Shown here in pieces: positions 1 to 12,600 of a stretch of 64,000 bases of DNA. How positions within the stretch are numbered: position 1 is the stretch's first letter; every line of letters begins with the position of its first letter. The stretch is from Coniella vitis (Eukaryota; Ascomycota; Sordariomycetes; Diaporthales; Schizoparmaceae), in the NCBI GenBank assembly GCA_011317545.1, contig WUJK01000004.1, positions 2,666,001 to 2,730,000 on the forward strand, read 5' to 3'. The notes beneath the pieces are model-generated. The model did no database searches, was not told where the DNA came from, and was given only the letters and a program-made list of their open reading frames with translations. The position numbers and the translations under genes are program-made.

Positions 1-492
1 GCCTCTAGCCTCGTTGAGCGACCGCGGACTCGGAAATAAGTCCCTAAGCATCTGATTAGGTACTGCTGTGGGCTCCTTTATCGCGAGAGACGAGGCTATG
101 CTGCGTTCTGGGTGCGTGTACTGGATTGCTTGTCGGCAGGTCGGAAGGCGAGGCTGGTTATGGGATATCTGGGTGCCTGAGGTCCGCAATCAAGCCTTTT
201 CTGTGCGCGACGCAGTTGATCGCATCGTTTCTGTCGTCTTCCTGCCTGTGACAAGTGTTCTCGTCACCGTGGTCTGTTCCAAGACTCAGAGGGTGCGAGA
301 GAGGGCCAGCACGCGCTGCGAGCATGCAAGGTCTTCCCAGCCGAGCAACCCAATGTCGAACGAGATGGCCACTCGCCGTTGCCAGCAGATTGTTCAATCA
401 ACAATATCTCCGATGTCGTCATGAACCATATTTCCCTCCTTTTGCTGCCCCGTATTGATTTTCAAAGAACCTTGATATCATGTAAGCACCCA
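1..492. other. Left-edge intergenic DNA, no gene seen
   Basis: Both strands carry only short overlapping open frames with no domain, no consistent codon pattern and no convincing splice sites. It lies downstream of the SPC19 stop codon, so part of it probably holds that gene's 3' UTR. Confidence 0.5.
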
Positions 493-1378
<886 letters not shown>

Positions 1379-2203
1379 TTCTGCTTTGCTTGTTTGGCGC
1401 TCTTCTGCGATCGCTCAGGTGGTTGGTGTTTTTGGGGCTCTTCCCTTTTTTTTTTAAGTTGCTTGCCCGCGTCGTTATCGCGTCACTTTGATTTTCATGT
1501 GCGCGCGCTGGCGCGCTGGCCAGGGAAAAAGTACGGGGATCAGATTATATAAGTGCTGATCCAGGCTTCAAAATCAATCCGTGGTCGTCCGTAGATTGTC
1601 ATGAGCAAATCGCGCCTGTGAGAGTGGGAGTCGCAGGTTTCCGATTGGGGTGAGAAGGGAAGGAGTTTGTACACACTAGAAAGTAAACAATGCCCTGTCG
1701 TCAGAATGGAGACGCTACAAGCCGCAAGCCGATCTAATTTGCATGGTGTGTGTATAGTATTAGCACTATACGCTCTGCCGAGAGGGGGGTGCGCTCTAGA
1801 AAGGCCCCAAGGGAGGAATGACAGTGGGCTTGGGGTATTACGGGCGGTGGTGGGGTGCTGGAGATAGACAGGCCTGGCCACCGCTCTTTGCGCGTGTGAA
1901 CCGTGTCAAAAGGCTTGTAGTGATGATAGCGCACTGTGCTCTTCTAGGCTGGCTTTGTGGTACTGATGCCAAGGTTACTGGTAGTGAAATTGGGATATCG
2001 CCGGACAAGACACATCATGTCTTGGGGTGCTTCAAATAGGTCAGCCGCTGGGTATCATCTTTTCAAGAGCTGAGCTCCGTGTCCAGCAGGGTGCTATACA
2101 GCCTGCAAATTGCTGGTCTCATAAGAGGTTCCAGTATTAAGCACCATCACTATCAATCAATCCGCTATAAATTTACCAACACAAAAGAACGTCTGACCCG
2201 GTC
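1379..2203. other. Intergenic DNA between SPC19 and the CFEM receptor gene
   Basis: It contains the SPC19 promoter side and the 3' side of the next minus-strand gene. A TATATAAG-like stretch lies near 1545. Short open frames on both strands have no recognisable content. Confidence 0.4.
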
Positions 2204-4598
2204 CTATCCCTCTTCTATCGTCTGCTTCTGACCTAATTCTAATTCGCGAATACTTGCTTCTTCTCCCTGCTGCTGCTGCTGCTGCTGCGGCTGATACCGG
2301 GGCGTATCCCCAACCCACCACTGCTGAACCTCACGCAACGGCGGCCAGTCCTCCTCCTCCTCCTCCTCCTCCTCCTTCATCCAACTCTCAACGCCAGATT
2401 CCCTCATCCTTTGTGACTCCTGCGTCGTTTGTGTCGCCGTTCCAGCAGTGGTAATGGATGATTGCTTCGAGTCATGGCCATTCGCCGCCGCCGCCTTCTT
2501 CGCCTTCGCCTTCGCAGCAGCAGCAGCCTTCCGACTTGGCAGTAGCACACCCGCGTCGCCTCCTCGCACAGACGTGAGCGACCGCCGGCGAGGCCGCTTG
2601 ACCGAATGGACGAGGCTCGCGGCATTACGCACAACAAAGATGCGGGCGGCTGGTATGCAGGCGACGATGACGCCGACGTTCAGCTCGGCGATGGTCCACT
2701 GCGCTGTGTTGATGTAGCCCCCTGTATGTAGGCGTGCGAAAAAAAAAAAAGACACGTTGAATCAGCTTGCTTGTATGGGTGAGAGGAATTGGGGGTTGTA
2801 GTGTACGTAGTATGTATGATGAAGTAGGATGCAAGATGCGAGAAATTGTAAATGTGCGCGATCAACAAGGAACGCTTTGGAGGGAAAGGGAATAGTAGTG
2901 TATGTGACTTACTTGGCGAGGTTGGATCGGTGAAGAATTCGGATAAAGTGGTAAGGCGAACGATACTGATGGCTGTTAAGCTAGTTGGTAGTAAAGAAAG
3001 GCCAGGTCAGTCTCTTCTCTGGTTCACCATTGCCAGAATGGACGAGCCGCTGCCAGATTTCAAGCCCCCAACAACTTACAAGCCCCCCATTGCAAACGCA
3101 GCAGACGCCTCCCACTTCCACCTGATGGACATGTTGAGTTTCCAGATTTGCGTGGCCGGCAGAACCAACATCCACAGGTCGAGCGCAATGTTGAGCCCGG
3201 CCTGGACATAGGACGCGGCGTTGATGTTGAAGCACGTGCCCGTGTGCTCGCCGTCCCACATGTGCCAAAAGTACTTGATGGGCCGGCACTGGGCAATATT
3301 GCCAGCGGCAAAGACGAGTACGAGAAGGAGGTTGAAGATTTGCGTTGCCCAGACGACGCGTTGAAAGCTCCTGCTCTCAAAGATGCGCAGGAACAGGAAG
3401 CAAATGGAGGCTTTGACGAGGCCCACTTTGCGGTTGAGGCCAAAATGGAGAGAACTCAGCATGAATGTTCCTTCTTTTGGGGCTTTTGGGGGGGGGGGGG
3501 TGGAGGGGAGAGGCGCTTTAAAACGTAGAAGAAGCCATGAGGAACATGTTGATACCAAGGCTAGTGGCGCGAGGGCGGTGTGGAGAGGTAAGGGTGCTAG
3601 TGGTTGGAAAGGAAGCATGACACTTACGAGCCACGATATAAATGTAGACATCAATGTAATAGATCAACACGCTGGTGTTGATTTGCGAGGTTGTCAAAGA
3701 CCAATACTCCCTGCCGATTCCTAATTCGCGGACTAGAGAGGGTGATATATATATATATATATACTGTCAGCTCTCTGGGTCCGTAGGTTCTCAATCAAGA
3801 GGGGTTGTGGCCTCGATCTTTGATGAACAAGAGCAGGTGATGAAGGTCATACTTACGTAGGATGCCACTAACGAGGAATGCAGCAGTAAAAAGCTGGGCT
3901 CTGGTCAGTAACAGCACGACAATGGTTCTCTGGCAATGCGGCTAGATCCCAAGAGAGGGAAGCATAACGAACCCAAGCCAGCACTATGGTGGTATCATCC
4001 CAGCCCCAAGGCGCCAAATGTGAAGCGCGATTGGCAAGCCGCAGGATCATGAACACGCAGTTGAGAGCGAATGGAAGAATCATCCCAACCATGTATGCGT
4101 GGGCATTGTCCTTGGGGGCGATACCACAACCTAAGTGGAATGCCCGCTGAGTCGCTAAGTTGAAGAGAATCAGTCTCGCTGTCCCAGTCTCTTGGAGATG
4201 CCCATCATTTTTGGCGTGGCGTAGGTGGAAGCTGTCTTGCACGCTACCTGAGGGCTCGTTGATCAACTTACTGAGTCCTTGGATGACTGTGCAATTGGTG
4301 CGGATGCAATGGTCGAGGAAGCTGGCGTAGGCTGTGTCGAAACAAAGGCATGTTTGATTTGTCGGGGCGCATGTTGTGTAATTCAGCCCGGCTGAGAGGC
4401 ATGATATCTATCGTTGAGTTCAACAGTTGTCAGTCTCCATTGACTATCTTATTTTGGGGGGAAAGGGGGAAGAGGGTAAGTCTGCGAGGAGGGTGTCGGG
4501 AAAATGATGCTGTCAGCTTGTGCATCTGTTATTGCACGTACACCACACGATGGAATTTGAGTAAGGTTGACGGCGCGAGGAAGAAGATTGCCCAACAT
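2204..4598 (-). CDS. CFEM-domain, rhodopsin-like (PTH11-type) seven-helix membrane protein
   Basis: Eight exons can be joined without frame conflict: 4598-4542, 4407-4272, 4154-3973, 3893-3857, 3732-3628, 3425-3080, 2980-2913 and 2721-2204, giving about 482 aa. The N-terminus has a CFEM cysteine pattern: IPSCGISCL is rebuilt across intron 1, then C-APTNQ-TCLC, then DHC and TNC. A fungal rhodopsin-domain body follows, with CGIAPKDNAH, APWGWDD, LVKASICFLFLRIF and an AQCRPIKYFW helix region. The cytosolic tail carries runs of Ala/Lys, Glu (8) and Gln (7-8). Such proteins are surface receptors or sensors in Pezizomycotina, PTH11 being the best known; the ligand here is unknown. No signal peptide precedes the CFEM part from the ATG at 4598, and a stop lies a few codons upstream in frame, so a further 5' exon is likely. 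The acceptor before exon 6 (CAAAG) is weak. Confidence 0.82.
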
Positions 4599-5849
4599 GA
4601 CGTAAAGCCGCTGGGCAGCTTATTCCAAGCCAGCAATCCGCGTCTGTCCAGACTCAGACGACGAGAAAAGGAGGATGAGAAAAGGGGGATGGAAGATGAT
4701 GGTGTGTCTGCTTCGGGGAGGACATGTATAAAGCAGAACATCAAAGGACATCAGTCAAGGCAGCCCATCAGGCGCTGGTGAAATTGCCACGGGTGGGACC
4801 CAGCATGGCCAGGCCAACGAGGACCTCACGTTTGAGTCTCTTGTACGTTGGGTATATCTTGTGCAGACGAGAACGTGAAGCGGGTTGCAATCAATGCACC
4901 ACACGGCAACCTAGCACTCTTCACCGGGGACCCTCGTTGCCACGTCTCGCTGAAATCGAAACTTTAATCACGATGGCACTCTGGAAGGCGTTTGAGATAC
5001 CATGGGGCATTATTTGCTTCTCTCGCACGCGTCGTCCATTGCTCCAAGCTTGCCCATAGTGATGGCCGGAAGCGTCGATGGTGGTGACAAAGCAGCCTAG
5101 CCAGCCATGGCGGTGTGCGAGACTATGCTATTCTGGTATGGATATTTGCTCGTCGCATCCCCGTTCTGTTTCGACTGGCAAGCACAGACTGTGTATATCT
5201 TGCTGATGAGGTCGAGTGATGGAACGGTGTCCGTGATGAGAGTTATGCGCCATGACCGTGGCTTGCGTGCATCTCTTTGCTATGTACCTAGGTATCCTTC
5301 ACCTTTGGGTTGATCGGTTCATGACGCCGCACCGGTCTTGGACTTGACAGGCACAGCCCACAACCGGACTTCTGGCCCACGATCTTGAGCAGCGTCGACG
5401 TTTGCCAGCCATCTCCTCGCGAGAATACTTGAGCCGGGTCCAAGTATTGCTGGAAAAGCACCGAGCATGGCGGCGGTCCCTGTTTGATCTCAGCTTGGAC
5501 CCATATTTAGCCAATAGAAAGGCCCGCCTGTCCTCGGCTACTAAACTAAGTGCTGCATACTTCGTACAGTGCCAGAGTGCTTGAGTGCTTGAGTGCTTAC
5601 TCACTCAGCATCCTCCCTGCCAGGCTTGAGCCTCAACATCGGGGTCCGTACCGGCCAATGCCCCGAACATGTGATAGATAATGCGCGGTGGTGGTTCCCA
5701 TTCCAACTTTCTCAATCAGATCAAAGAAAGCTTGTTCTTCAGCCTAACGGTCCCAGCCACCGTCCCATACACACACTCTCTCCCTTGAGACAGACAGAAA
5801 AAAAGAGAAAGGGCTGCCAACACCAGGTTCGAAGCGGCGTGCTGCTACC
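4599..5849. other. Divergent intergenic region, receptor gene to phosphopantetheinyl transferase gene
   Basis: It should hold both promoters and perhaps the missing first exon of the receptor gene. Visible items are a TACCTAGGTA palindrome at 5285-5294 and three tandem GAGTGCTT units near 5574-5600. A 60-codon plus-strand frame at 5402-5584 reads smoothly but resembles nothing I know. Confidence 0.4.
5285..5294. repeat. TACCTAGGTA palindrome
   Basis: A perfect 10-bp palindrome in intergenic DNA. The identical decamer recurs at 27254-27263, and a related CTAGGTACCTAG palindrome lies at 33907-33918. Confidence 0.6.
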
Positions 5850-6919
5850 ATGGCGGATCTCTCGGCTTCACCCCAGCCAGCAGTGGTGCAGTGGCTCGTC
5901 GACACGCGCAAGCTATGGCCCAGGGCAGAGAAGACGGCCATGCTCGAGACGGAGGTGCGTACCGTCTACAATTTCAAAACATGCTTAGCAGCACAAATTA
6001 CTCTACATCAAAGGAATACTGACGCGCTGGACCCCCGCCCGCTGTTCAGGCCGCCAGAGCACTGGCGCTGCTCACTCCGGACGAGCGCAAGTCGGTGCTC
6101 CGGTACCTCTTTGTGCGCGACGCCAAAATGTCGCTTGTCTCGCACCTGCTCAAGCACTATGTTGTGTCGCGTCTCCTCAACATTCCGTGGGCCGAGACCA
6201 AGCTCACGCGCAATCCAAAGACCAAGCCCGTCTACCTGGACCCCGCTACCAAGCAGGCGCCCCTCGACTTCAACGTGAGCCACCAGGCCGGACTCGTGGC
6301 GCTGGTCGCCGGCTACGGCTTTGGGGCGAGCCAGGGCGACCAGACTGCCGTGGACGTGGGCTGCGACGTGGTCTGTGTCGACGAGCGCCAAGAGCGCGAC
6401 CATGCCATGATTGCGCGCGAGGGCTGGCCGGCCTTTGTCGACATGCACGCCGACGTCTTTGCGCCCGGGGAGCTGTCGTACCTCAAGTACCAGATCCTGA
6501 GCGCCATCCCCGAGGGAATCCCCCCTGGCGCGACATCGCGCGATATTACAAACTTTAAGCTGCGGTGCTTCTACACAGTATGGTGTCTGCGCGAGGCCTA
6601 TGTCAAGATGACAGGAGATGCGCTGCTGGCGCCGTGGCTCAATGTGCTCGAGTTTCGTGGATTCAAACCGCCCCAGCCGGCGCCAGCCATGGGCACCCAG
6701 CGGGAGGATGGGCAGGATGTTGTGACAGAGTTTGACGTGCGCTTCAAGGGCCAGCAGGTGGAGGATGCCAACATCTGTCTGAGGAGTGTTGGCCCTAACT
6801 ACATGACCTGCTCAGCAGTCAGGACGCAGCAGAACAAGGAGGTTGGCCTAGGGTTGCGGTTGGCGGCATATGAAATGGTGGAGATTGAGCAGATCCTTGA
6901 CTGGGCCGAGTCTCATTGA
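5850..6919 (+). CDS. npgA: 4'-phosphopantetheinyl transferase (Sfp/NpgA type)
   Basis: The enzyme moves the phosphopantetheine arm of coenzyme A onto carrier domains, such as those of polyketide synthases, non-ribosomal peptide synthetases and alpha-aminoadipate reductase, turning apo- into holo-enzymes. Exon 1 is 5850-5954 (35 codons from MADLSASPQPAVVQW, donor GAG|GTGCGT) and exon 2 is 6050-6919 (acceptor TTCAG), giving 324 aa. The family motifs are present: FNVSHQ near residue 109, VDVGCDVV near 136-143 with the metal-binding Asp, and WCLREAYVKMTG near 213-224 with the catalytic Glu and Lys. Fungi use one broad-range enzyme of this kind for all secondary-metabolite megasynthases and for lysine synthesis. 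No carrier-protein gene lies nearby, as expected for a stand-alone general enzyme. The start is the first ATG in frame and is followed by a normal-sized protein. Confidence 0.93.
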
Positions 6920-7499
6920 TTTGGATGGTTCTTTTCCTGAAGGAAAAAAGAAAAAAAATGAAACACCAGGACAAAGCATTCCCCCGGCATAGCGCCTACT
7001 GTTCGTTTAGATGGCCAGGTATATTTGGAAACAGACAGTAGAGTAAGCCGACCGCAGGATGAGGCCGTCTCCAGCTGTGCTGACTGAGAAAAAAAAAACA
7101 AAAGCACGTCTACCCAGCTCGGTAACAGCGGTACAGCAGCGTCATGACTATTAATGACAGCAAATTACGACGCTACGTTTTACTGGGATGGGCGCTACTC
7201 CACCGTCCAATAGCGCCTATTGATGGCATAGGCGCAGCATTGTTGGCGTCAGATACTACCGTGTGCGGTGGATCTCTGTGACAAGAAGCGCCCAAATGTT
7301 GGGGCGCATTCTGTCTCTGGGTAGGCATAGCAGCAGGTTACGGAAGAAAACCTCACAGAGCAACATTTCATACTAGTCTCGCCAGGTCGAGATGGCAAGG
7401 GGCATGACGGCTGCCTGGTCCATTACTCTGCGATAATTAATGCATTGGATTGAGAATTACCCAAGGTATAAGCCATCTGCACGGATTGGGAGCTGCTAG
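6920..7499. other. Intergenic DNA after npgA
   Basis: It probably includes the npgA 3' UTR, with A-rich stretches near 6945 and 7090. I see no coding content. Confidence 0.4.
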
Positions 7500-8490
7500 A
7501 GTTATGAAGATGCAAAATGGGCAGCATGAACAAGGCGCTTTAGGCGCTTCAGCGCTCGTCAGCCTCGCACTCTGCCAGTGCTGAGGCGGATGACCATTAG
7601 TCTCCACCCCCTCCCTCCTAATAAGATACCGCTCAACGAACTCATGTCGGCAGTAGCAAGTCATGGCCTAAGCTTCACGAACAAAAAAGAAAAAGGCACA
7701 ACACGCGCCATCTGCCAGTCAATGATACTGATGATGTGGAGATCTTGTTAACGTGCTTTGCGTAGTACAAAGATTTTCTCGGCTGTTGGTGCCTCTACAC
7801 TTGATCGAGCGAGTTGTGCTGCGTGATCCTTGAGAGATACCAGATATTGTTTCGCAAAGGCAATATAAGGAGCGGTCGAGTGATCAAAGGGACCTTCCAG
7901 CGTGATGATGACTAACTCTCGCTTGGCACTGCCGACCCTTCGATGTCAGATGACAGCAAGTAGAGAGATCCAGTCTTTGGGAACGGGTGCTTGGCCAGTT
8001 CAGCCAGCATGTCTGCAACGACAGCTTAGGCCACGGCCCTCTTGTCCTTGCTAGTTTGAGTGCCACAAAGTCCAGTGCACATCCACGGTCCATGAGAAGG
8101 AAGCTGGCCCCCACATCATGGTCGGTTCCACGGCTGCGTACACCATAAACGGAAGCTGGTGGTTTTGAGACACTTCAATGCGCTGTATTGGCTGATTATC
8201 AAGTACTCTGCTACAGCTTCTGGAAGGCATACAGCGAAACTTGCAAACCGTGGAACTCCAGGGAGCCTGGAGGGGGAGCCGTCGTGAAAACGAAATACAG
8301 GTGTGATGGTTAGCGCTTCTCTTGATAGCGCGCCTTATCAGGTTTGGATGCACCTTCGCAAGCTGCAAAGTCATAAATCCTTGGACAAAACGATCGATTT
8401 CGGCAACAATTTGTACATCCACCAATGGCCCTGACACTTGGCTCTCGCATTGCGTACTTGGGCAGCTGCAGAACCTCGGTGTCGTTGTGC
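7500..8490 (-). pseudogene. Decayed aminoglycoside-phosphotransferase (APH) family gene
   Basis: On the minus strand, pieces of one APH-fold kinase-like protein follow each other in the right order but in different frames. Around 8145-8075 it reads ASVYGV...DVGASFLLMDRG. Around 8025-7915 it reads ADMLAELAKHPFPKTGSLY, then a stop. After a frame change, 7880-7770 reads APYIAFAKQYLVSLKDHAA. Next comes LHIISIIDWQMARVVP near 7735-7690, then fragments like SLATADMSS near 7640. These match the order seen in intact fungal APH proteins: nucleotide-loop Met-Glu/Asp-Arg segment, GSLY segment, helical segment, IIDWQMA metal-site segment, GPSLVTADM segment. The stretch that should carry the HxDxKGDH catalytic loop, between the helical and IIDW segments, is missing. 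Stops, frameshifts and this deletion make it non-functional. The family is assigned from short motifs and the N-terminal limit is uncertain. Confidence 0.6.
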
Positions 8491-8886
8491 ACTAATGTGT
8501 TGAGCTACCGAGGTGTGGACATTGTGGACGGCATGATCCTACTACTTCTACTTGCCAGGCTGGCAAGGGAAAGCTTGGAGGTATAAATGCAGTGTGACGT
8601 TTCGAATCGTCCTCGGAATGTTGTGAGGAAGAGGATTCCTGGCCTGGCACTGGGCTGCTACTAAGCTAAAAGTCCGTCACACACATTCAGTACTAGGATA
8701 TCTAGCCTGGGGCCTCTCCCCACAGCGGCACAATGCCCCTGGGGCCATGCTTTTTTAGAGCAGTGGGCCCGTAGATTCAGGGCGCGAAAAACGTCATCCA
8801 CCATCCCAGATATCTGTCAAGGGCCCCTGGCGCGGTCTCGAACTACGGCCCAAGGGCCCAAAGGAATTTGGGCCAGCATCCTGGGT

Positions 8887-8895
8887 TACTATGTA
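8887..8895 (+). promoter_or_regulatory. Single TACTATGTA motif
   Basis: An exact copy of the recurrent intergenic 9-mer, about 750 bp upstream of the OSH start codon. A regulatory role is inferred only from its recurrence outside coding DNA. Confidence 0.3.
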
Positions 8896-9137
8896 CTGGG
8901 CTGCTTCAGGTGGTAGTTGGAAGTTTAGCACCCCGCCTCCCCCTCCAGACACGAACACTGACGAACTCTAAATGGCCTGGCAGCTCCCACTTACAAAGGG
9001 CTCGAGCCAGTTGCTGCCCAAAAAGTTTCCGCTTTCACGTGTGAACTTCCGGATTGAGGCCACCGTATGCTTGCTTGCTTGCTTGCATTGATAGCTGGTG
9101 GCTGTCACTGTTCTTATCGCCCTCCGCATCGAGTGTC

Positions 9138-9140
<3 letters not shown>

Positions 9141-9179
<39 letters not shown>
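9141..9179. repeat. (CTG)13 trinucleotide repeat
   Basis: Thirteen uninterrupted CTG units followed by CTCCTCCTCC, about 460 bp upstream of the OSH start codon. No annotated exon covers it. Confidence 0.95.
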
Positions 9180-9183
<4 letters not shown>

Positions 9184-9643
9184 TCCTCCCGCGCCTCCTT
9201 CTCCCTTTGAACAACAGCCAATAGCAATCTTGGCGCGATTTGCCCGCCACCGCCACCGAATCACCCCTCCTGATCGTACTGACATACATAATTCTTGCTT
9301 TTGACTCCCGCATGGTGTAACACTGCCGTTGAGGACTGCCACTCACATCCCCCAACGCGCTCAGTCTGAGCGGCAACCCACGCAGTCATGTCTGAAACTG
9401 GTGAAAGGTCAGCAAGCGCAACCGCTGAACCAAACACACACACAAAAGAAGGAAAAAGGAAAAGCATGTCTTGCTGACTTCTCTTGGCGTTACTACAGCT
9501 CCCACAAGCGCTCCCGATCTGCGGCAGCGCTATCGCTCCTCCGACGAGGAAAGGACTCCAACAACGACACGGCCTCGCCCTCCAGCCCTGTCGGCGCCGC
9601 GCCCTCGGCTGACTTTCCATCGCACCCCGCTGCCACTGTTTCA

Positions 9644-12600
9644 ATGACCTCCCAACAGCCCAATGCCAGCAACAGCAGGAGCCAAAGCTCCCGACTGTCC
9701 ACCATCGCCTCCAACAGCGGCAGAGGGCCCCCCAGCCCGTCCCCGGCCGCCTCGACCTCGAGGACTTCGCCGAACCTCTACGACAGAGGCTCCTCACTCG
9801 AGCAATCCGTGCGCAAGTTTCGCATTGTCGAGGCCCTGCGCAAGGGCGACACGGCCTCCATTTCAAGGGCGATCCGCGAGACAGCTGATAACGGGCCCCG
9901 AGCCAGCATCTCGTCTGTTGCAACTCTGTCTGCCGGTCCCCTCGAAGACACGACCATTCTCCACCTTGCTATCCAGTGCGCCGAATATCCAGTCGTCGAA
10001 TATGCCATTACTGATGGCGCGGGCTTCATTGACGTCAACGCCCGCGATAAGGACGGAAACACCCCGCTGCACATTGCTGCCATACAGGGCCGCACTCAGG
10101 TTGTGAAGCTGCTGCTGGACCAAGAGAATATCAACGATGCCATTGCCAACAACCAAGGCCGCTTGCCTCTCGACTTGGCCCGCAACCCCGAAATCTTCCA
10201 GTCGTTGCAGCTATCGCGCTCCTTGTTCGCTGAGGGCAAGATCCGCCAGGTACAAGAGCTTATCACTAAGCAAGACTACCAAACACTGGAGCAAGTCCTA
10301 GAGGAGACACGCCTGAAGACAGTACTTGACATCAACAGCACCGAATTCGTCCTCGATCCTTTGACAGCCCAGGCTGGAGGCACACTACTGCACGAGGCAG
10401 CTCGACGCAAGAACACAACTCTGATTCAGCTATTACTGCTGCATGGAGCAGATCCCTTCCGTCGGGATCGCAAGGGCAAGCTGCCCCAGGACGTCACCAA
10501 GGACGACGTAACCCGTGCCATGCTCAAAAAGTCACCCGCCGCGGTCGCTGCGCAACGTGGCATACAGGAAAAGGCTGTTCTCGGCACCGCCTCGCAGGCC
10601 GCAGCAGCAGCTCCTGGTGATCCTCTGGTGGGAAAGGAGGCGCGAGAAATGAAGGGCTATCTTAAGAAGTGGACCAATTATCGCAAAGGTTACCAGTTGA
10701 GGTGGTTTGTCCTGGAAGACGGCGTTCTCAGCTACTACAAGCACCAGGACGACTCGGGCTCGGCCTGCCGTGGCGCCATCAACATGCGCATTGCCAAGCT
10801 CAACATGTCGCCTGACGAGAAAACCAAGTTTGAAATCATTGGCAAATCCTCGGTCAAGTACACGCTGAAAGCAAATCATGAGGTGGAGGCCAAGCGGTGG
10901 TTCTGGGCGCTCAACAACGCAATTCAGTGGACAAAGGACCAAGCCAGGGAAGAGGAGCGTCAGCGTGCTGCCAATGCAGAAATGCTCTCCAAGGCAAAAG
11001 AGCAAGTGCTGAGCGGCGGCTCGAGCAGCGAGCACGTCAACGAACACAACAACTTCCTTGAGGCTGCCCCGCGGACTAGCAATCAGCTCAGCCGCTTAGC
11101 CTCCAATACTAAGGCTTCGGGCAGGATGGCCAGTACTGGTGGCAGTTTGGTGGAAGAGGACGAATATGCGGAGACGGAGGCTGAGACAAGGGCCGGCATG
11201 TCACACATGCAGGACGACCATGATGATGACGACGAGTACGGCGATGCGTCGAGCGGAAGAGATCAGCCCAGCGCTGGAAAGGATGCCTTCAACATTACCG
11301 CACAGTCGCTCAAACTGCAGTTGGATACCATGGCTCAGGTCAACGCTGCACTAGTGGCTGAGGCAAGCGCGAACCCCGGGGTCAAGCTGTCCGACCCAAA
11401 GACAGCGGGTGCGCTGGCCACGTATGATGCTGCCATTCGCTCCATGGTTGGCCTCATTGGCGACCTGATGAGAATCTCCCGCGATCGGGACGCATTCTGG
11501 CAATACCGCCTGGACCGGGAAACAGACATGCGGAGAATGTGGGAGGAGAGCATGGCGCACGTTGCTAAAGAGCAAGAGGTCTTGCAAGCACGTATCGGCG
11601 AGTCAGAGGAGAAGCGCAAGCAGGCAAAGCGCATGCTCAAGGAGGTGGTCAGCAGTAACATTGCCGACAGCCCCAGCTTGTCCGAAGTGCCTGAAGAAGG
11701 CGAGTTCTCTATCGCCTCTACACCTGCTCTGTCACAAAAGTCGCCCGCTGCCCGGACCTTCTCCCGTCGTAGCACTGTGCTGAACGAGATTGCAAACCTC
11801 TCGGACGACGAGTCGGACGTTGACGAGGTATTTTTCGATGCCGTTGACTCGGGCGAAATTGAAGCAGAACCTCTGCCGCCTGTTTTGCCAACCAGCGACC
11901 AGCTCAAGTCAAACGAGGAGGAGGGTGAGGCGGGAGACTCATCCGATGTTCTGGACATCAGCAGCTCTTTCCACGGTTACGAGAATGGCATTCGAACGAG
12001 GCTAAAGATTGATGCTGATAATCGGCCAAAGGTTTCTCTTTGGGTAAGTCCATCCATCCACTCTCGCTGGTGTACTATTTCATGATCTTCAACTAAACGC
12101 ACCTTTGTAGGGTATTCTCAAATCCATGATTGGTAAAGACATGACCAAGATGACTCTACCCGTGACTTTCAACGAGCCCACATCGTTACTCTACCGCTGT
12201 GGCGAGGATATGGAGTATGCCGACCTTTTGGACCTTGCTGCGGACCGGTCGGATTCGATTGAACGTTTGTTGTACATTTCTGCATTTGCAGCAAGCGAGT
12301 ACGCATCGACTATTGGCCGTGTTGCGAAGCCTTTCAACCCGCTTCTCGGAGAGACGTTTGAATACGTTCGCCCCGACAAAAACTACCGCTTCTTCATTGA
12401 GCAGGTTAGCCACCACCCGCCTATCGGCGCTGCGTGGGCCGAGTCGCCCAAGTGGACATACTATGGTGAATCGCACGTCAAGTCAAAGTTTTACGGTCGC
12501 TCTTTTGATATCAACCCGCTTGGTACCTGGTTCCTCAAGCTGCGCCCAACATCTGGCGGAAAGGAAGACTTTTATACCTGGAAGAAGGTCACCTCGTCCG

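Larger units (their letters stand above)
8491..9643. other. Promoter and leader region of the OSH gene
   Basis: It holds one TACTATGTA motif (8887-8895), a (CTG)13 run at 9141-9179 and a CCAAT sequence near 9217. From 9329 to the chosen ATG at 9644 the reading frame of the OSH gene is open but contains no ATG, so this part is taken as a 5' leader. Confidence 0.45.

Noticed and set aside
5402..5584. 60-codon plus-strand frame with plausible helix-like sequence
   Set aside because: Mixed third-base usage, no start context and no recognised family; not enough to call a gene or pseudogene.
9329..9643. N-terminal extension of the OSH protein
   Set aside because: Open but without any ATG; the annotated start at 9644 is the first ATG. 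Kept only as a finding.
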